A DNA stretch of 64,000 nucleotides from positions 18,193 to 82,192 of the forward strand of contig JAHEFK010000010.1 in NCBI GenBank assembly GCA_024640225.1, given 5' to 3'. Positions 19,688 to 27,264 of this stretch are shown here, one piece after another (the first letter of the stretch is position 1; each line of letters starts with the position of its first letter). This DNA is from Bacteroidota bacterium (lineage in GTDB: Bacteria; Bacteroidota; Bacteroidia; Chitinophagales; Chitinophagaceae). The notes below the pieces were generated by a model. The model was given only the letters and a program-made list of their open reading frames with translations, was not told where the DNA came from and did no database searches. The translations under genes and the position numbers were made by a program.

Positions 19688-19705
19688 AAAGGAACGAGTT
19701 CCTTT
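19688..19705. promoter_or_regulatory. Palindrome upstream of umuD, candidate operator
   Basis: AAAGGAAC-GA-GTTCCTTT is a perfect inverted repeat with 8-base arms and a 2-base spacer. It ends 27 bases before the umuD start codon, between the upstream terminator and the gene. The GAAC/GTTC half-sites recall Gram-positive LexA boxes, though with a shorter spacer. A weak TAAATTGC box sits at 19709-19716, so a repressor bound here would block that promoter. That it is an operator is inference. Confidence 0.5.
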
Positions 19706-19732
19706 TTGTAAATTGCAGTGGAATACAACCCT

Positions 19733-20191
19733 ATGTCATTATTTACCGATAAAATTGCTGTACATCCTATTCTTGTTTCTGAAGCGGTAGCACTACCTAT
19801 CATTCGTGATACGGCGGTGAAAGCTGGTTTCCCTTCGCCGGCATTGGATTATATGCAAGATGCGATTGATTTAAATCAACTATTAATTAAACATCCCTCT
19901 AGCACGTTTTTAGTGAATATTGAAGGCGATAGTATGGTAGATGCTTTTATTGCTAATCCGGCCTTGTTAATTATCGATCGCGCTTTGCAGGTGCGTAATG
20001 GTGATATTGTGTTGGCTGTGGTGAATGGCGATTTTACCGTAAAGCGCTATGTACGAAAAGCAGATCGTATTTTTTTAGTGCCAGAAAATAAACAAAATTC
20101 AATGTATCAACCCATAGAAATTGTAGATGGTATGGAATTTAGCGTATGGGGAGTAGTGGCACATATTATATCTTCTCCTCGAAAACGCTAA
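19733..20191 (+). CDS. umuD: UmuD-like S24 peptidase
   Basis: This is a translesion polymerase accessory protein that cleaves itself. Counting from the ATG at 19733, the predicted cleavage bond is Ala31-Gly32 (KAGFPSPA), the catalytic Ser is 67 (EGDSMVDA) and the catalytic Lys is 104 (FTVKRY). All are shifted by seven residues from E. coli UmuD (24/25, 60, 97), which keeps the spacing exact. There is no DNA-binding helix-turn-helix, so it is UmuD rather than LexA. A GTG at 19718 would add five residues; the ATG is preferred. It ends two bases before umuC. Confidence 0.93.
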   Translation: MSLFTDKIAVHPILVSEAVALPIIRDTAVKAGFPSPALDYMQDAIDLNQLLIKHPSSTFLVNIEGDSMVDAFIANPALLIIDRALQVRNGDIVLAVVNGDFTVKRYVRKADRIFLVPENKQNSMYQPIEIVDGMEFSVWGVVAHIISSPRKR

Positions 20192-20193
20192 GT

Positions 20194-21456
20194 ATGTTTG
20201 CCATCGTTGATTGTAATAATTTTTATGCTTCGTGTGAGCGTTTGTTTCAACCAAAATTGGAGCATCAGCCCATTGTAGTGCTGAGCAATAATGACGGCTG
20301 TGTAATAGCTCGTAGTAATGAGGCAAAAGCATTAGGCATAAAAATGGGCGCCCCTGCTTTTGAAATTCAAACATTGCTTGAACAACATCAGGTGGCTGTT
20401 TTTTCCTCCAATTATGCATTATATGGCGATATATCGCACAGAGTGATGCAAGTATTAGGGCGTTTTACGCCGGCTATCGAAATCTATTCTATTGATGAGG
20501 CTTTTTTAGATGTTGCTCAATTGGCTTTTACCGATTTAGAGACGTATGCTAGCACCATGCGCACTACTGTTTTGCAGCAAGTGGGTATCCCAACTACTAT
20601 TGGTATTGCCGCTTCTAAAACATTAGCTAAAGCAGCTAATCGCTACGCCAAAAAAGCATGTAAAACAACAGGGGTATTTGTGATGGATACCGAAGCAAAA
20701 CGACAAGAAGTATTAGAAGCGCTACCTGTTGAGGATGTATGGGGCATTGGTAGGAAATATCAAGTTTGGTTGGATGCCCATAATATAAAAACCGCATGGC
20801 AATTGAGCAATACTAACCTTGCCTGGATTCAGAAAAAAATGGGCGTTGTAGGCCTGCGCTTGGTTAAAGAGCTGCAAGGTATAGCCTGTTACGATTTGGA
20901 AGAACAACCGGCGGCTAAGCAAGGTATCATGACTTCTAGATCTTTTGGCAATTTAATTAGCGAAAAGAAATTATTGCAAGAAGCAATAGCCACCCATGCT
21001 ACACGCTGTGCAGAAAAATTAAGAAAACAACATTCTTGTTGCGCTTTATTGCAGGTATTTATACATACCAATGCATACCGAAAACAAGATGCGCAATACC
21101 ATGGCGTTTTATCGATTCCTATACCTACTGCAACAGATAGTACTAGTGAGTTGATTCAATTAGCGATGAGTGCTTTAGATCATATTTATAAACCTGGGTT
21201 TTTATACAAAAAAGCAGGTGTTTATGTAAGCGAGATTGTGCCACGATCGCAAGTGCAACTCAGTTTATTTTCTAGCAAAGACAGAGGGAAAGAACAGCAA
21301 TTGCTTGAAGCTATGGATAAGATAAATACGCTGATGGGCCGCGATAAAGTGCGCTATGCGGCGGCAGGCATTTCGAGAAAATGGAAATTACGACAAGAAA
21401 AGAAATCACCTTGCTATACAACGAATGTAAATGAGTTGTTGCGCATAAAAAATTAA
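20194..21456 (+). CDS. umuC: Y-family DNA polymerase V catalytic subunit, UmuC-like
   Basis: This error-prone polymerase copies past DNA damage. The start MFAIVDCNNFYASCERLFQP has the first catalytic Asp at residue 6, and SIDEAFLDV holds Asp101-Glu102. Helix-hairpin-helix and little-finger regions follow, with a C-terminal basic tail near GRDKVRYAAAGISRKW, as in UmuC. The length is 420 residues from the ATG at 20194. The open frame extends upstream into umuD, but the ATG two bases after the umuD stop is the clear start. It forms an operon with umuD and the downstream SRAP gene. Confidence 0.95.
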   Translation: MFAIVDCNNFYASCERLFQPKLEHQPIVVLSNNDGCVIARSNEAKALGIKMGAPAFEIQTLLEQHQVAVFSSNYALYGDISHRVMQVLGRFTPAIEIYSIDEAFLDVAQLAFTDLETYASTMRTTVLQQVGIPTTIGIAASKTLAKAANRYAKKACKTTGVFVMDTEAKRQEVLEALPVEDVWGIGRKYQVWLDAHNIKTAWQLSNTNLAWIQKKMGVVGLRLVKELQGIACYDLEEQPAAKQGIMTSRSFGNLISEKKLLQEAIATHATRCAEKLRKQHSCCALLQVFIHTNAYRKQDAQYHGVLSIPIPTATDSTSELIQLAMSALDHIYKPGFLYKKAGVYVSEIVPRSQVQLSLFSSKDRGKEQQLLEAMDKINTLMGRDKVRYAAAGISRKWKLRQEKKSPCYTTNVNELLRIKN

Positions 21457-21464
21457 TAAACTGC

Positions 21465-22124
21465 ATGTGTTTTACTTTAGCTACGCCTAATAAAGAACGA
21501 ATTAAAAAAATAGTTGGCGAACACGTCTCTATAGATGACTATACCCAAAGTAAAAAAGTAAGTGGTTTTGAGCATCCTAATCTACCCGTAATGCTATGCG
21601 AAAAACCATCGCATGTGCAAGCCATTCGATGGGGTTTGGTGCCTTCTTGGGCTACTAATGAACAAGCAGCTAAAGATATCGCAACCAAAACATTGAATGC
21701 AAAAGCAGAAACGTTATTTCAATTGCCTTCTTTTAAATTTAGTGCTCAGCATCACCGCTGTTTAATTTTTGTAGATGGATTTTACGAATGGCAGCATCAA
21801 GGGAAATTGAAAGTACCTTACTATATCCAAGCTACTCAAGATGTACCTTTAGTAATGGGTGGGGTATATAGTTATTGGAAGGGCATGAATGGCGCTGCTA
21901 TGTTATTGTCGTGTTCTATTATTACTACACCGGCTAATGCCTTAATGGAGCAGATTCATAATACGAAAAAAAGAATGCCCCTACTATTAAATGCTACAGA
22001 TTGGGATACTTGGTTGGCACCTACTACCTCCGAAAAAAGTATACAGCAATTAATGCGCCCTTTAGAGGAGGGGTATTTGCAAGCCAATAAAGCCATCGAT
22101 GATGGCGTATTGAGCCTGTTTTAA
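21465..22124 (+). CDS. SRAP domain protein (HMCES/YedK family)
   Basis: SRAP proteins attach covalently through Cys2 to abasic sites in single-stranded DNA and so shield them from breakage. The family residues are visible: Cys2 (MCFTLA, exposed when Met is removed), Asn at about 78 (NAKAET), Glu108 (GFYEWQ) and His165 (IHNTKKRMP). The length is 219. It starts eight bases after umuC, giving a damage-response operon of protease-like activator, lesion-bypass polymerase and abasic-site shield. The stop overlaps a weak AT-rich hairpin (22116-22132). Confidence 0.95.
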   Translation: MCFTLATPNKERIKKIVGEHVSIDDYTQSKKVSGFEHPNLPVMLCEKPSHVQAIRWGLVPSWATNEQAAKDIATKTLNAKAETLFQLPSFKFSAQHHRCLIFVDGFYEWQHQGKLKVPYYIQATQDVPLVMGGVYSYWKGMNGAAMLLSCSIITTPANALMEQIHNTKKRMPLLLNATDWDTWLAPTTSEKSIQQLMRPLEEGYLQANKAIDDGVLSLF

Positions 22125-22134
22125 TAAAACAGCC

Positions 22135-22383
22135 TTACCAATTTTTTGCATAAAACAAATCACTCATTTCTTCTTCTAAATCTCGTAGCTGTTCGCTAAC
22201 GGCTTCTTTTATAACCCATTCACCTGTGTTGTTATCTAAATGAAGGGTGAATCGTTCTTGAGTAGCTACTTGAATAGCTTCTATATAAGCCGTTTCTTTT
22301 TGATTGTTGAGCTTGCGAGTAAATTCAATTTCAATAATAGTATCTTCAGCTATTTCATAGCTTACTTTTATAGCATTGTTCAT
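22135..22383 (-). CDS. Hypothetical protein, 82 residues
   Basis: The product is a soluble, acidic, mostly beta-predicted protein with a short acidic helix at the C-terminus (LRDLEEEMSDLFYAKNW). I do not recognise a family. It lies three bases downstream of pntB on the same strand, so it is probably the last gene of the pnt transcript. It converges on the SRAP gene. The codon choice looks like that of its neighbours, and an ATG with normal spacing supports a real gene. Confidence 0.65.
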   Translation of the reverse strand: MNNAIKVSYEIAEDTIIEIEFTRKLNNQKETAYIEAIQVATQERFTLHLDNNTGEWVIKEAVSEQLRDLEEEMSDLFYAKNW

Positions 22384-22386
22384 TGC

Positions 22387-23811
22387 TTATAAAGATTTTA
22401 AGGCAGCAACTAATTCCGTTAATGCTTTTTTAGCATCACCAAAGAACATGCTTGTTTTAGGATCGTAAAATAAAATATTATCAATACCTGCATAGCCGGC
22501 ATTCATACTGCGCTTATTGACAATAATGTGTTTTGCTTTATCTACTTCCAAAATAGGCATGCCGTAGATAGGCGAACTAGGATCTGTTTTTGCTGCAGGG
22601 TTGACCACATCGTTGGCACCCACTACCAATACAACATCCGTTTGATCGAAAGTAGGATTGATTTCTTCCATTTCAATCATCTTGCCATAATCTACATTCG
22701 ATTCGGCTAATAGTACATTCATATGGCCAGGCATACGGCCTGCTACAGGGTGTATAGCATATGCGACTTCTACACCGCGCTCTTCTAACAATAGTTCTAA
22801 TTCATGAATGACGTGTTGTGCTTGCGCAACTGCTAATCCATAACCGGGAACAATAACTACTTTTTTAGAATAATTCATCAGTACGGCTAAGTCAGATACA
22901 TTAATATCTTTAATGCTTCCTTTCACTTCTGCTTGATCGCCTTGTGCAGCGCTTTCTCCAAAGCTTCCAAATAATACACTTAATAGTGAGCGGTTCATAG
23001 CTTTGCACATCACAATAGTTAATAAAGTACCTGCAGATCCTACTAAGATACCGCCGGTGAGCATTACTTTATTATCGTAAAGAAAACCTCCAAAAGCTGC
23101 TGCCAATCCTGTAAAAGAATTAAGCAAAGAAATAACTACAGGCATATCGGCTCCGCCAATTGGCATTACAAAAAATACCCCGTAAATAAGTGCTGCAGCA
23201 AATAGGGTATAGAGCATTAAATTATCGCTACAACCACTACTTATCATCCACACAGAAAATACAATTAACGCAATTAGTAGTACAAAATTAATTATGGGAT
23301 ATTTTGGCAAACGAATAGGATTGCGCATACTACCATTGAGTTTTAAATAGGCAATGATACTTCCTGAAAAAGAAACACTACCTATGACTAATCCGGCCAT
23401 AATAAAAGACAAGGCACCTGCATTACCTAAGTTGTGTTCAAATTCCGTTAGTCCAATTAAGGCTGCACAAGCACCACCCATACCATTGAACATAGATACC
23501 AATTCTGGCATTTTAGTCATTTGTACGCGTTTAGCAGTAAGCCATCCTATTAAAGTGCCAATAAGCAAAGAGGCGGCTAGAATGCCTATTTTTAGTCCTT
23601 CTTTACTCGTATGGTCGGTCTTGTATAAAAACAAGGTTGCGGCTATTGCAAGGGCCATACCAACAGCACCTAGCATATTGCCTTTACGTGCCGATTTAGG
23701 ATTGCCCATCATTTTAAGTCCAATTATAAAAGTGACAGAGCCAATTAAATAGCTTAGTTCTAGTAGTCCTTTTGTGGATATCATCGAAATTTCTAAATAG
23801 TGTGATTGCAT
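22387..23811 (-). CDS. pntB: NAD(P) transhydrogenase subunit beta
   Basis: PntB forms the rest of the proton channel (domain II, about eight helices, residues 10-265) and the NADP(H)-binding domain III (about 295-474). Domain III shows VIVPGYGLAVAQAQH, then YAIHPVAGRMPGHMNVLLAE and DVVLVVGANDVVNPAA, the conserved NADP-site blocks. The enzyme couples proton entry to hydride transfer from NADH to NADP+, supplying NADPH. The start could be the Met at residue 10 (MISTKG), since only three bases separate this gene from pntA2. The length is normal. Confidence 0.95.
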   Translation of the reverse strand: MQSHYLEISMISTKGLLELSYLIGSVTFIIGLKMMGNPKSARKGNMLGAVGMALAIAATLFLYKTDHTSKEGLKIGILAASLLIGTLIGWLTAKRVQMTKMPELVSMFNGMGGACAALIGLTEFEHNLGNAGALSFIMAGLVIGSVSFSGSIIAYLKLNGSMRNPIRLPKYPIINFVLLIALIVFSVWMISSGCSDNLMLYTLFAAALIYGVFFVMPIGGADMPVVISLLNSFTGLAAAFGGFLYDNKVMLTGGILVGSAGTLLTIVMCKAMNRSLLSVLFGSFGESAAQGDQAEVKGSIKDINVSDLAVLMNYSKKVVIVPGYGLAVAQAQHVIHELELLLEERGVEVAYAIHPVAGRMPGHMNVLLAESNVDYGKMIEMEEINPTFDQTDVVLVVGANDVVNPAAKTDPSSPIYGMPILEVDKAKHIIVNKRSMNAGYAGIDNILFYDPKTSMFFGDAKKALTELVAALKSL

Positions 23812-23814
23812 AAA

Positions 23815-24120
23815 TTATTTCTTTTTAAACATTTCAAGCATACGATCGGTAACTACAAATCCGCCTACCACATTAATAGTGCCCAATACTACAGCAATAG
23901 CGCCAAGTACTAAAGTGCCAATATGATCGACAGGGGTATCTAGTAAGACAATAATAGCGCCGATAACGACTACTCCATGAATTGCATTGGCACCCGACAT
24001 CAAGGGGGTGTGTAATACAGAAGGCACGCCACCAATTACTTCTATGCCCACAAATATGGCTAAAAGGATAAAGTAAATGATTTCTCGTTGCGATACTAAA
24101 AATTCTAAAATTGCTTCCAT
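23815..24120 (-). CDS. pntA2: NAD(P) transhydrogenase subunit alpha part 2
   Basis: This is a 101-residue membrane subunit with three hydrophobic helices (about 13-35, 45-62, 67-90). It carries VGIEVIGGVPSVLHTPLMSGANAIHG, the hallmark of the alpha-subunit membrane part. In E. coli it is fused to the NAD-binding part; here it is separate, as in many alpha-proteobacteria and Bacteroidota. It lies between pntA1 (7 bases upstream) and pntB (3 bases downstream). Confidence 0.94.
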   Translation of the reverse strand: MEAILEFLVSQREIIYFILLAIFVGIEVIGGVPSVLHTPLMSGANAIHGVVVIGAIIVLLDTPVDHIGTLVLGAIAVVLGTINVVGGFVVTDRMLEMFKKK

Positions 24121-24127
24121 GTTTATA

Positions 24128-25252
24128 TTATTTTAAAATACTTGAATGAATTTTTTTGCCATTGTGAAGGATCAAAGAACCCTTTGTAATTTCTTCTTCC
24201 ATATCCCAATGCATTGCTTCACTGGTGGCTAAATGCTCTAAAAAGGTTTGCATATTTTTTGCATAGAGTTCGCTTGCATTCATGGGCAATAAACTAGGCA
24301 AATTGCTTTCGCCAATAATGGTGACACCATTTTTTATAATTGTTTTATTGCATTCACTGCCTTCTACATTGCCACCTTGCTCTACCGCCATATCTAACAC
24401 TACACTTCCAAATTTCATAGTAGCTAGCATCGCATCCGTTACCAGTACTGGTGCTTTTCTTCCGGGAATAAGCGCTGTAGTAATCACCACATCCGCTTCT
24501 TTTATGTGCTTAGCAATAAGTGCTTGTTGTTTAGCTAAAAATTCTTGAGATACTTCCGTTACATAACCACCGGCTACTTTGGTAGTTTCGTCTGCCGGCA
24601 CTTCTATAAACTTAGCGCCAAGCGAAGCTACTTGCTCTTTTGTTTCTGGTCTAATATCGCTTACCTCAACAACAGCTCCTAATCTTTTTGCAGTGGCTAT
24701 AGCTTGTAAGCCAGCTACACCGGCTCCGAATATTAATACTTTAGCTGGTCGGATAGTGCCCGCTGCCGTAGTCATCATAGGAAATATTTTCCCTAATGCA
24801 TTGGCACACAGTAAAACGGATTTATAACCTGCTAAGTTGGCTTGAGAACTTAGGGCGTCCATTTTTTGTGCGCGTGATATGCGCGGTATAGCATCCATTG
24901 CAAAGGCACTTATACCAGCCTGTTCACAAGCAGTCACTAATTCAGCATTAGTTGCAGCATATAAAAAAGAAATCAATACAGCTTCTTTCTTCATCCATTG
25001 TATTTCTTCTACACTAGGCGGATTTACTTTTAATACAATATCCGCTTGTTCATAGACCGCTTGAGGAGTGTTCAAAATTTTTACACCTACAGCACTGTAG
25101 GCGTCATCATCAAAATACGAGCTTGATCCAGCATTGGTTTCTATGGATACTTTAAAACCTTTATCAATTAATTGTTTGGCAATACTTGGAGTTATCGCTA
25201 CGCGAGATTCGAATGGTTTACGTTCTTTTGGTATGCAAAGATGTAATGACAT
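24128..25252 (-). CDS. pntA1: NAD(P) transhydrogenase subunit alpha part 1
   Basis: This is the NAD(H)-binding domain I of the proton-translocating transhydrogenase, 374 residues and cytoplasmic. It resembles alanine dehydrogenase: IPKERKPFESRVAITPSIAKQL at the start, a nucleotide fold with VLIFGAGVAGLQAIATAKRLGAVVEVSD near 165-195, and LIPGRKAPVLVTDAML near 262. It is the first gene of pntA1-pntA2-pntB plus a small hypothetical gene. Confidence 0.95.
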   Translation of the reverse strand: MSLHLCIPKERKPFESRVAITPSIAKQLIDKGFKVSIETNAGSSSYFDDDAYSAVGVKILNTPQAVYEQADIVLKVNPPSVEEIQWMKKEAVLISFLYAATNAELVTACEQAGISAFAMDAIPRISRAQKMDALSSQANLAGYKSVLLCANALGKIFPMMTTAAGTIRPAKVLIFGAGVAGLQAIATAKRLGAVVEVSDIRPETKEQVASLGAKFIEVPADETTKVAGGYVTEVSQEFLAKQQALIAKHIKEADVVITTALIPGRKAPVLVTDAMLATMKFGSVVLDMAVEQGGNVEGSECNKTIIKNGVTIIGESNLPSLLPMNASELYAKNMQTFLEHLATSEAMHWDMEEEITKGSLILHNGKKIHSSILK

Positions 25253-25287
25253 AATGGACTATTTTAATGAATATATCTATGAATATA

Positions 25288-25314
25288 CAAAAAAATCCAA
25301 ACCGAAGTTTGGAT
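25288..25314 (-). terminator. Terminator of the T9SS type A gene
   Basis: On the minus strand an ATCCAAAC/GTTTGGAT stem with a TTCG tetraloop is followed by a run of T. It begins seven bases after the stop of the 25321-27216 gene. The plus-strand copy also has a T-run, but the plus strand carries no gene here. Confidence 0.85.
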
Positions 25315-25320
25315 ATTTTT

Positions 25321-27216
25321 TTATTGAACAATCATTTTTTCTATTTGTACAGCATCCTTTGTTGATGCTTTTATAATATAAATACCTGGGAGTGCTGGTA
25401 CCGATATAGAAGTGTTTTCTAAAACTAAATGCTGATAAATTACGGTGCCATCTAAGGATGCGATAAGAATATTTAAGGGTGTGTTTTTTATGTTAGCTAT
25501 ATTAATCGATTGTACACTTGGATTTGGATAAATAGTCATTAAATGATCAGTCAAAAAGTTGTTAGAAATACTTGTTACGTTGGTAACAGAAAAGTCATTA
25601 GAAGTGCTACTGCAATTATAAGCATTAAAAACTTTAACGGAATAGAATCCATTTTGAGTTATAATATAATTGGCGTTAGTTGCACCTGTAATGGCAATTC
25701 CATTAAGATACCATTGATAACTAGAATATGTACCGGTATTTAAAACATTTCCGGTACGAGTAATAACCGGAATATTGGGTAATGGATTTGCCGTTACATT
25801 AATTGCTGTAGATGTAGCCGAGCAAGATGTGCTATTCGTAATAACAAGAGTATAGGCACCACTTTGAGTAGCGGTGTAATTGCTGGAAGTAGCACCTGTA
25901 ATTGTAGTGCCATTTAATTTCCATTGATAGGTATAACCTGTTCCTGTGTTGCCAATTAAATTTACAGACCCGCCCACACAAAAAGTAGTAGCACCACTAT
26001 TAGTTATGGTCGATGTTGGTGCTGCATTTACAGTTACATTTACTGCGGCAGAAGTTGCAGTGTTATTAATGGTTACCGTATAGCTACCGGTTTGTGTAGC
26101 TGTATATGAACTTGTGGTGGCACCTGTAATTGCTGTACCATTTAATTTCCATTGATAGGTATAATTGGTGCCTGTATTAGCATTAAGTACTACACTATTA
26201 CCTTGACAAAAAGTAGTTGGACCTGCAGGTGTAATCGTTGCACTTAAATTAGAACTTGCCAACCAAATGGTAGCATTCATAAGTAGTTTTTGATGGTTGC
26301 CAGCAGCATCGCCTGTGTAGCCATTATATAATGTGATGTTTGGGCTGGTATTTCCAGTGCCATCATCACATGGAGAGCTATCGCCTATAGCAGCAACTTT
26401 ACCATTGCCATATCTGGCATAAGCAAATAATACGTTATTGTTACCGGATGGGGTAGTGCCGGATTTATATACTACAGCTTTTACTGTAGCATTGATACTT
26501 GGATTGATCGTCATGGAGGTGCCATTTGCCCATTGCACTTGTGTTACGGTGCCTGCTGTTCCATATTTTATAGAATCAGTGGTAGGTAAGGTAGCCATTG
26601 CAGATGATATGCCTGAAAAATTTTGTAAATCAAAACTAATACCAAAAGGATTTGATTGAACGGAGTTATTGGTCATTAAGTCATTCCAGATAACAGGAGA
26701 GTCATCACCATCTCCATTGCGATCGCTTATGGTATGATCGGACACCATAAATAAACCTCCACCATTCTGAACAAACTGCATAATAGCAGTTTTTTCAGCT
26801 GTGGTGAATAGAATATTAGGTTCACAAACAATATACACTTTATAATTGCTCAAATCCTGCGGATTGCTAGTATTGCCATACGTAATTTGTCCAGTATAGG
26901 GTAGCGTTTCTACGATATACCCTTTTTTAGCACAGTCAATAGCCCAATTAGAAATACCCCCTTGCCAAAAAGTTTCTGGTGTGCTTGCCGTCACGCCAGA
27001 TTGTGCGGGTGTAGGATAACGTTGTGCATTACTATGATAGTTGCTAGTGCCAGTATAAGCATTAGGATTCCAATTTAAATTAAATAAATCGGCATCAATG
27101 ATCCAATCAGCTGATCCAGCAGTTTCTGCTTTCGTAGCATCAAACAATATTTTTGTTTGGGCGAAAGCACTTAAATACACTACTGTTAATAAAAATAGTA
27201 CTAATAATTTTTTCAT
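25321..27216 (-). CDS. T9SS type A sorting-domain protein with Ig-like repeats
   Basis: This 631-residue secreted protein has a signal peptide (1-20, ending AFAQ). Residues ~20-320 resemble a GATase-like/DUF4350-type fold: YKVYIVCEPNILFTTAEKTAI, FVQNGGGLFMVSDHTISD, then KVAAIGDSSPCDD. Three Ig-like repeats follow (about 330-545), each with a YTYQWKLNGTxITGATxxxY core. The end, from YPNPSVQSINI near 560 to the C-terminus, is a type A T9SS sorting domain. It should be exported to the surface. It lies 48 bases downstream of the TonB receptor gene and may be co-transcribed with it. No catalytic residues were identified. Confidence 0.87.
   Translation of the reverse strand: MKKLLVLFLLTVVYLSAFAQTKILFDATKAETAGSADWIIDADLFNLNWNPNAYTGTSNYHSNAQRYPTPAQSGVTASTPETFWQGGISNWAIDCAKKGYIVETLPYTGQITYGNTSNPQDLSNYKVYIVCEPNILFTTAEKTAIMQFVQNGGGLFMVSDHTISDRNGDGDDSPVIWNDLMTNNSVQSNPFGISFDLQNFSGISSAMATLPTTDSIKYGTAGTVTQVQWANGTSMTINPSINATVKAVVYKSGTTPSGNNNVLFAYARYGNGKVAAIGDSSPCDDGTGNTSPNITLYNGYTGDAAGNHQKLLMNATIWLASSNLSATITPAGPTTFCQGNSVVLNANTGTNYTYQWKLNGTAITGATTSSYTATQTGSYTVTINNTATSAAVNVTVNAAPTSTITNSGATTFCVGGSVNLIGNTGTGYTYQWKLNGTTITGATSSNYTATQSGAYTLVITNSTSCSATSTAINVTANPLPNIPVITRTGNVLNTGTYSSYQWYLNGIAITGATNANYIITQNGFYSVKVFNAYNCSSTSNDFSVTNVTSISNNFLTDHLMTIYPNPSVQSINIANIKNTPLNILIASLDGTVIYQHLVLENTSISVPALPGIYIIKASTKDAVQIEKMIVQ
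25892..25936. repeat. Direct repeat within Ig-module coding DNA, copy 1
   Basis: This 45-base segment recurs at 26120-26164 with three mismatches, an offset of 228 bases or 76 codons, which equals one Ig module. The DNA identity is higher than the flanking modules need, which suggests a recent duplication or gene conversion between modules. Confidence 0.75.
26120..26164. repeat. Direct repeat within Ig-module coding DNA, copy 2
   Basis: Second copy of the 45-base repeat described at 25892-25936. It encodes the YQWKLNGTxITGA core of the preceding Ig-like module. Confidence 0.75.
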
Positions 27217-27264
27217 GGTTTGGTTATGGGCTAATTACAAACCACAATTTAATAAAAAAATGAA

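Noticed and set aside
20099..20419. 106-residue minus-strand open frame over the umuD-umuC junction
   Set aside because: It is antisense to two strongly conserved genes and has no recognisable product.
22116..22132. Hairpin at the end of the SRAP gene as a terminator
   Set aside because: The stem is seven pairs, mostly AT, with a three-base loop and no good T-run; too weak to call.
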